In this document: piece after piece, positions 58,498 to 64,000 of the stretch | Layout: the number at the start of each line of letters is the position of its first letter | How positions within the stretch are numbered: the stretch's first letter is position 1 | NCBI GenBank assembly: GCA_024138025.1 | Contig: JAMXBD010000722.1 | Coordinates: 620,001 to 684,000, forward strand | Length of the DNA stretch: 64,000 nt | Reading direction: 5' to 3' | Source of the DNA: Combretum micranthum | Taxonomy: Eukaryota > Streptophyta > Magnoliopsida > Myrtales > Combretaceae | Program-made: the position numbers and the translations under genes | The notes under the pieces: generated by a model | The model's database searches: none | Told to the model about the DNA's origin: nothing | The model's input: the letters and a program-made list of their open reading frames with translations, nothing else

Positions 58498-60104
58498 TGT
58501 TACGCCCCAAAGGATACCCTAAACGCGATAGTCCGCCACACTCGATATCTAAACTCGTTATGACAACCTTAGTCATTCCATGAGTTTAAACACCAGGTGT
58601 AAGGCTCACGTTCAACAAATAGGGAACCATGCTTTGAATCGGAATAGCTTAAGAAGATATATATAACAATAAGAAGGTAAATCATAAGAGTTATACCTAG
58701 ATTAATCTATTATATGAGCTAAGGGGTATACTCCTAACAAAATATTAAGAGTTCTTAAGTCCTCAGAAGTCTCTTACAGCAACCATTGTATATATCAATT
58801 TTGGAGATTTAACTAGAAGTCTATGCCTACATCTAGGTCCCGACTTCTTTAAATAGCTCCTTAAGTTCCAAAAGCTGAACCTGAGGAAAGTGGCTTCTCA
58901 GAGATAGCCATAAATATTCATACTGCAATAGGAAATTATTGGGGTATAAGCTTACGAGCTTAGTAAGTTTCACTTCCAAAATTAAATGCTCAACAAACAA
59001 TATATAACAGATAAGTTATATTAACAATCATATGAAATGCACAAACACATGAGCATACAATACATAAGATCATTCGAAAATCTTATATTGAATGGATTTA
59101 CGCCCTCCATTCAGGGTTAGGTGTTTCAGGTCCATACGACCAAATATTTCAATTTTTCTCATTTTTATTATGGTTGGTACAGGTTCCCACCCACACACAT
59201 TTTAATTCCGGCCCTTACGCCAACATTTCAATTTCAAGCCATTACGCCAACATTCGAGTTTACAGACCCTCGTTACCTAGTTATTATGCCTTCTTCCCAC
59301 AAAGGTATAATAACCTATGCAATGTGACTCACATATGGTATGCATGGTCAATTTGATTATAAGATCATGGCATAATAGTTAACAATTTATGGGTGATCAT
59401 AGATATTGCAGACACTTCAATGCTATACTAAATCATACAAATATTTACAACAAGCTTATTTCGATATTCTTATCATCGATTCACCCAAGTAGAACTCATA
59501 TACACACAATCAAATTTTTATCTTGTCCTAATTCTGATGCCACTAATCATTACAAGTACAATCACAAACATATAATTTAAAGATAGTGAACTCACTTTGC
59601 CATAGCGTGAAAATCCACTTAATCGTAATAGTCCTTGGGAAGGTCTAGTTTGTCTCTCAAGTCTCCTAATAAAAAGAAATAACTCTAGTGAGTATTACTG
59701 TGAAGTTTGAATGAACTTATAAATTCTATTCTAATAGGTTCGTCAAAATTCACCTAAGAGGAAATTCCAAATTTAAACTGCCATAACTTGGTCATTTTAA
59801 TCCAGAATTTCGCATATTATATACCAATTTCTTCCTATTCGACGAGAGCTATCTATTTCTAGAGTTATTTCCAACAAACAAGGTCATTTGTGCCATGTAC
59901 AATAGGGTATAGAACACTATACGAATTTCCCATTCCACAATTTAACTCCTAATTTCAAACCAAGCATCATACTAAAGTTTTGATAGATACTTAGCTATCA
60001 TTATATCTTGTAAGACTCTATTATATACATATATAACTCAATATCATGCATGATTCATGGGTCTTGGTAATTTTAATTTCTCATGTACTTAGATAATGTC
60101 AAAT
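58498..60104 (-). mobile_element. 3' half of an E2-type LTR, inverted, broken by hAT
   Basis: Minus strand ending ..TTTGGGGCGTAACA at 58498. It is the inverted counterpart of 56380-57988 in E2. Micro-exon peptide DLRDKLDLPKDYYD-TAA is at 59663-59619, the GTGAGT donor at 59595-59590, hairpins at 59064-59086 (ATAAGAT/ATCTTAT) and 59090-59112 (GAATGGA/TCCATTC). Similarity stops at about 60104, where the hAT element starts; the 5' half is not in the window. Confidence 0.85.
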
Positions 60105-60132
60105 ACATGGTTGTCAAACTCGAGTTTCTACC

Positions 60133-60186
60133 TAGAATCGCTAAGAGGTCCATAGAATCGGAACGTAGAATCGAAATGTAGAATCG
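60133..60186 (-). repeat. Subterminal TAGAATCG repeats of the hAT element
   Basis: Four perfect TAGAATCG octamers at 60133-60140, 60153-60160, 60166-60173 and 60179-60186, starting about 27 bases from the element end. Such arrays are typical transposase-binding sites in hAT elements. Confidence 0.7.
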
Positions 60187-60860
60187 TAAGATTTTACGAT
60201 AGACATAAATTTGCTTGCAAATACTTTATTTATATAGTTGAGAGAGTAAATTATATTGAATTTATAGTTAAATTTACTCCTTTAATTTTTTGTAATAAGA
60301 TTTATGTAATATCTCGATTACAATTAACAATTTATCAATGGTGATGTAATAGAATTTTGATAAGTTCATGTTAATCTAGTTTATTAGCATATAACCTACA
60401 CGTTAAACATGCTTATATTATCTTATTTTTCATTTATTTTCCCACAAGCACGTATAATATAAATTTCGTGCTATTTAAGCATCGCTTTACACAAACTGCC
60501 AGTCGATCATGATTTGACAATTTTGAAACATATTTCAAACAATTGGTCTCTTTCAATGGTTTCAAACAATATGGAAAATGCGTGTTGGCGATGGATGAAC
60601 CTTTGACCCTGCTTTTTAGAGCGGACGACCTTCACCGACTAGGACACCATATAATAGATATTAAAAGTAAAATAGACGTCAAAAGATGTCCTAAAGGCAA
60701 AATATACTAATTTTGTGATTCAATGCGTGGCACAACTCACAAGTATGCAAAATGAAAGTTAAATAATACATTAATTTATAGACTAAATACTTAAAAGTCT
60801 TAAACAATATTCCAAATGTAAAATGTAGTACGGCATAAATAATTATAATGAAGTAAGGAA

Positions 60861-62302
60861 CTAAAAGAAGTCATCAATTGCTTTGTCATCATTGAAGCTA
60901 CCACCGGCTCTCTCGTCTCCATCTTCGTCATCAGCATCTTTATACTCATGATCAATGTCAACATCATGAGTACTACCAATAGCATCCATGTCCTCTAAGT
61001 TCCCCATTTGTGCTTGATCTTCAGTAACATAAATATCATGAATCTCCAAATCATCTTGACTCCTACTTCCATGGCTCTCTAAATCTATAAGTGCAGCAAT
61101 ATCCTCCATATCTTCATCATCTTTTTCTACTCTCTCAGCACTTAGAATATTCAACAAATCCTCATTGGATGAATTAAACATATTTTCTTCCTCAACAATC
61201 CATTCATCATCAGATGAGAGATCATCAACTGTAAAGCTAGCACTACAATCATTTTTTCTATCATTCTTCTGCTTCAATTTCAAATTATGCATCACAAATA
61301 CTAAATCATTCATCTTTTGCTGGTGTAGCCTATTTCTTCTTTTTGTATGAACCTGAAATTGATAAGGTTATATATAAGACTAATGATATCAATAATAGAT
61401 AGAAGGAAAGACAAAATAAAAAAATTATTTGTATCATACCATTTCAAATGCACTCCAATTGCGCTCACAACCAAGAACTACAAGTCAAACTCAATACACG
61501 AATAGCAAACTTTTGTAGTTCTGGACATTCTTCTCCATATGAATCCCGCCATTTTGCTGGAGTTTTTTTATCCCTTGCCAACCTTGCAGCTTCAATACCA
61601 AATAATCCTTTAGCATCCTTAAATTGTTCAAGTTGAATGTCAATCTTGCACCTTTCATCTGCATTAGAGACCATGCGATGTAGGCAATCATACAATCCTA
61701 TTTTAACCTGAGCATCAACTTTGAATGTAGGACTATAATGGAAACGAGGATTCAAATAATATGCTGCAGCATGTAATGGCCTATGAAGTTGAAGCTCCCA
61801 TCTCTTATCAATGATCTTGAACACCGGTTCATAACTACATCAAAGGATAACAATATGATACATTTTAGCAAACTAAACTTTAAAATAAAAATTGAAAAAG
61901 TGCATAGCTAATAAGTTAAGATATTACCTTTTCTTTACATTGTTAAAATTTGTTTTGATTTTCTCTTTGGCATTATCCATTTCTGGATAAATGAAGCCCA
62001 TGGTTGGATCATCTGAATCCACCAATCTAAGCACTTTAATGAGAGGAAATGCAGCTTTAAGGCAAGTAGTAATATTCTTCCAAAATCTACTATCCAAAAC
62101 TTGTTGTTGAATCCGCTTTCCATCTTGTGTGCGTGCATATTTAGTCGACTTCCACATATTGGAAGTGAACATGCTCATCAGTGCACCCTTTTGATCATTA
62201 AGGCAACCCAAAGTCAAATAAGAAGTCGCAAACCGAGTTGCACCAGGTCTAATCAAGTCTCTTCCTTTTGTGAAATGCCTTAGTATTGAGATAAGCATAA
62301 TT
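60861..62302 (-). pseudogene. hAT transposase, C-terminal three exons, frameshifted
   Basis: Exons by splice signals: 62302-61928 (acceptor CTCTAG, donor AAAAG/GTAAT), 61834-61440 (acceptor GATGTAG, donor ATG/GTATG), 61352-60861 (acceptor TTTCAG, stop at 60861). Exon 1 reads LISILRHFTKGRDLIRPGATRFATSYLTL..., exon 2 YEPVFKIIDKRWELQLHRPLHAAAYYLNPRF.., then the hAT dimerisation motif GCERNWSAFEM, exon 3 VHTKRRNRLHQQKMNDLVFV followed by a 130-residue Asp/Glu-rich tail. A frameshift just before GCERNW (about 61465) puts that motif out of frame. The N-terminal BED finger would lie upstream, beyond the LTR at 62328. It would cut and paste hAT DNA in the nucleus; dead as written. Confidence 0.88.
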
Positions 62303-62327
62303 CTAGAGTAAATATATGTAGTAATTC

Positions 62328-64000
62328 TGTAAACCCAGAAATTCTCAGTAGCTAGAAAACCCTAGGAGTTGGAGACGAAACCCTAATCCGATCAGATTGA
62401 GTTTAGTGAATGGAGCCTAGGAACCCCAAATCCGGCTTTCCATCGGTTTCATAGTAAAATAAATATTTTGGAGTAAATGAATTTGAATTGTTGTTCCAAA
62501 GTACATTTCAAACCTTTAAAAGTTTTAAATTCGGAAATTTTTCAATTCCGGGCCTTCCCGAGCCCAATTACGGAAAAGCGTGCCCCGGGCCACGGATTCA
62601 GAAAAATATTCCGGAATATTCATTAGAACCGTAATTTTACAAGGATTCCAAAAATATCAATTTCATAATTTTCCGAGCTATAAAGATTACAGTTATAGCT
62701 TTTCCCGTGTTTTCGGAACAACCGGTAAAGTAGATGTCTTGTCTACTATTCACAAGTACAACCTACACTACACACTACCCATACCCTATTCTTACATCCT
62801 TACAACTACTCATTTCAATTTTCTTTTCCAAGAAATTTTGTCTTTTAAATAATTATTACATTTATTTCATTTATTACATTTTCATTTACTAAATTACAAA
62901 TTTCATTTTTTTCAAAACTCTCTCACACACACACACACATATGGCCGGCGCTCCCCCTCTTGTTCCCCCTCATTGTGATTTTTGCTATATTTTAATTAAC
63001 TAAACCCTAAATCACTTGATATATATACTTATTTTTCTCTCTCTCTCTTCATTTTCTTTCATTCAAAATTGGAAAAAGAGAAAACCTCTCTTCCTTTCTT
63101 CTGTGTGCCGAGCATCCCCCTCCCTCTCCCTCTTGCATTTTCAACTTCAAGCTTCTCCATTTCTATCTTAGATCCTCCATTGGTATGTGTATGTGAGCCT
63201 TGTTCTTCCTATTCTTGTAATGGCAAAGGTATACCTTGTGTATTTCCTCATCAAAACCCTATGATGCTCATGCTAGGGATATGGAAATGCATGAACAAGG
63301 ATGTCAAGCCATCACAAGACATGGATCTTGTGTTTAAATGCATCTTGTTAAGATTTCATGTTGCTCATGCATATATAGTAATGACCTTGTATTTATATTG
63401 ATGTTCATGCCATGAGACTCATGTTATATACATCATATGTAGTAGATCTAAGGTTTAGACATCCACCACTTTATGTACATGCATGATCATAGGTTCATTT
63501 TTGTTTATGTGTTTTTATTGATCATAAAAATGAGGTCTTGTTCATGTATAGAGATGCTAGATAGTATATCTCCACATATAGATGGCAAGAACATTGAAAA
63601 AGGAAAGACTTTGTTAATATGGAAAGTTGAAAATTCGGATGAAATGGAAACCCTACCCTAAAGACCTCCAAAATCATTTTTAAACTTATATTTCATAAGA
63701 AAAATGAAGGGTATGTGTAATAGATATGTTGAAGGAATTATTTTCATAAGTTTAGATGAGTTTAGGCATGATAAAAATAAGGAAAAAAGAGGTGAAGTTA
63801 GGATGAAAAATGTTGACTTTAAATGTGTAGTCAAATTCGTAACTTTGTGTAATGCCTATATAAACACTTAGTATTTAAGTCTAAAATGGATATTTTATAA
63901 GCTAGATGGAGTCCTTAGATGATGTATACATTGAAGCCCCAATTTTTAATGCATTAGACTAGATTTCCCTTAAGAAAAATGTAAGAAAAGAAAATTTGGA
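62328..64000 (+). mobile_element. 5' part of an LTR, runs off the right edge
   Basis: Starts TGTAAACCCAGAAATTCTC at 62328 inside an intron of the hAT gene. It has the U3 module (62600-62720), ATGGCCGGCGC box (62940-62950) after an (AC)n tract, and TATATATA at 63020-63027. A pyrimidine-rich leader and the beginning of the long non-coding LTR body follow. It is the closest match in the window to the promoter segment of S5 (24056-24930). The 110-codon frame 63069-63401 is in the leader and is probably incidental. The 3' end is outside the window. Confidence 0.88.

Larger units (their letters stand above)
60105..62327 (-). mobile_element. hAT-family DNA transposon, 3' part
   Basis: Replaces the expected continuation of the LTR at 60104/60105. 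The edge begins ACATGGTTGTCAAACTCGAG, a plausible terminal inverted repeat (start near 60106). Four TAGAATCG subterminal repeats follow at 60133, 60153, 60166 and 60179. A minus-strand hAT transposase gene occupies 60861-62302. The other end lies beyond the LTR inserted at 62328, so neither the second inverted repeat nor the 8-base target duplication can be checked. Confidence 0.85.

Noticed and set aside
63069..63401. 110-codon frame near the right edge as a host gene
   Set aside because: Lies just downstream of the TATA box of the LTR at 62328 and spans its leader and putative donor; composition is that of the CT-rich leader.

Overview
The window is intergenic heterochromatin from a flowering plant, probably a dicot with a large genome. 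It is almost entirely transposable elements nested inside one another, and I see no host gene, tRNA, rRNA or CRISPR array. The evidence is one full-length Ty3/gypsy chromovirus with an initiator-Met-tRNA primer site, polypurine tract and chromodomain; about a dozen long solo or partial LTRs of the same broad family; a broken Ty1/copia element; and a plant hAT transposase.

Layout. 1-2527 is a minus-strand LTR (runs off the left edge) sitting in a plus-strand LTR whose 3' end is 2528-3046. That LTR sits in another plus LTR (3047-9044), which also carries solo LTR S1 (3179-8213, TSD CATAC). 9045-10282 and 13909-14530 are unassigned. S2 is 10283-13903 (-, ATTAG). A minus-strand copia pol gene is split into 14530-14644, 22309-23212 and 37289-38178 by S3 (14645-22303, -, TCAAA, containing S4 17671-21378, -, TAAAT) and S5 (23213-37288, +, GATCT/GATTT). 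S5 contains S6 (27539-36731, -, CAGAG), which contains S7 (28334-32049, +, AATTC). At 38179 the copia protease is cut by the 5' LTR of element E2 (38179-57988, followed by a PBS). That LTR contains solo LTR S8 (38511-54520, +, ATATC), which contains the full element E1 (40814-53436, +, TSD GGAGC). After the E2 leader come an inverted E2-type LTR (58498-60104, -), a hAT element (60105-62327, -) and a plus LTR running off the right edge (62328-64000).

E1 has 3.3 kb LTRs, PBS, gag, protease, RT, RNase H, integrase, GPF module and chromodomain in Tekay/Del order, but single-base indels break its frame at about ten places. The two LTRs also differ mainly by one- or two-base indels, so uncorrected long-read error is a serious alternative to biological decay.

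The most unusual signal is inside the LTRs. Across divergent subfamilies they share a gene-like layout: TATA box; about 110-130 bases later a splice-donor-like AGGTAAG/AGGTAAA; about 1.3-2 kb later an acceptor-like TTTAG; a 70-100 base micro-exon encoding a 14-codon acidic peptide (consensus ending P-E-D-Y-Y-D-stop, with synonymous changes and no indels); a strong GTGAGT donor just after an ATGGC; then a minisatellite, two adjacent hairpins whose stems covary between subfamilies, a third short hairpin, an acceptor-like CAG, and a conserved terminal box. I do not know of a description of this and flag it as the main candidate for a new system.
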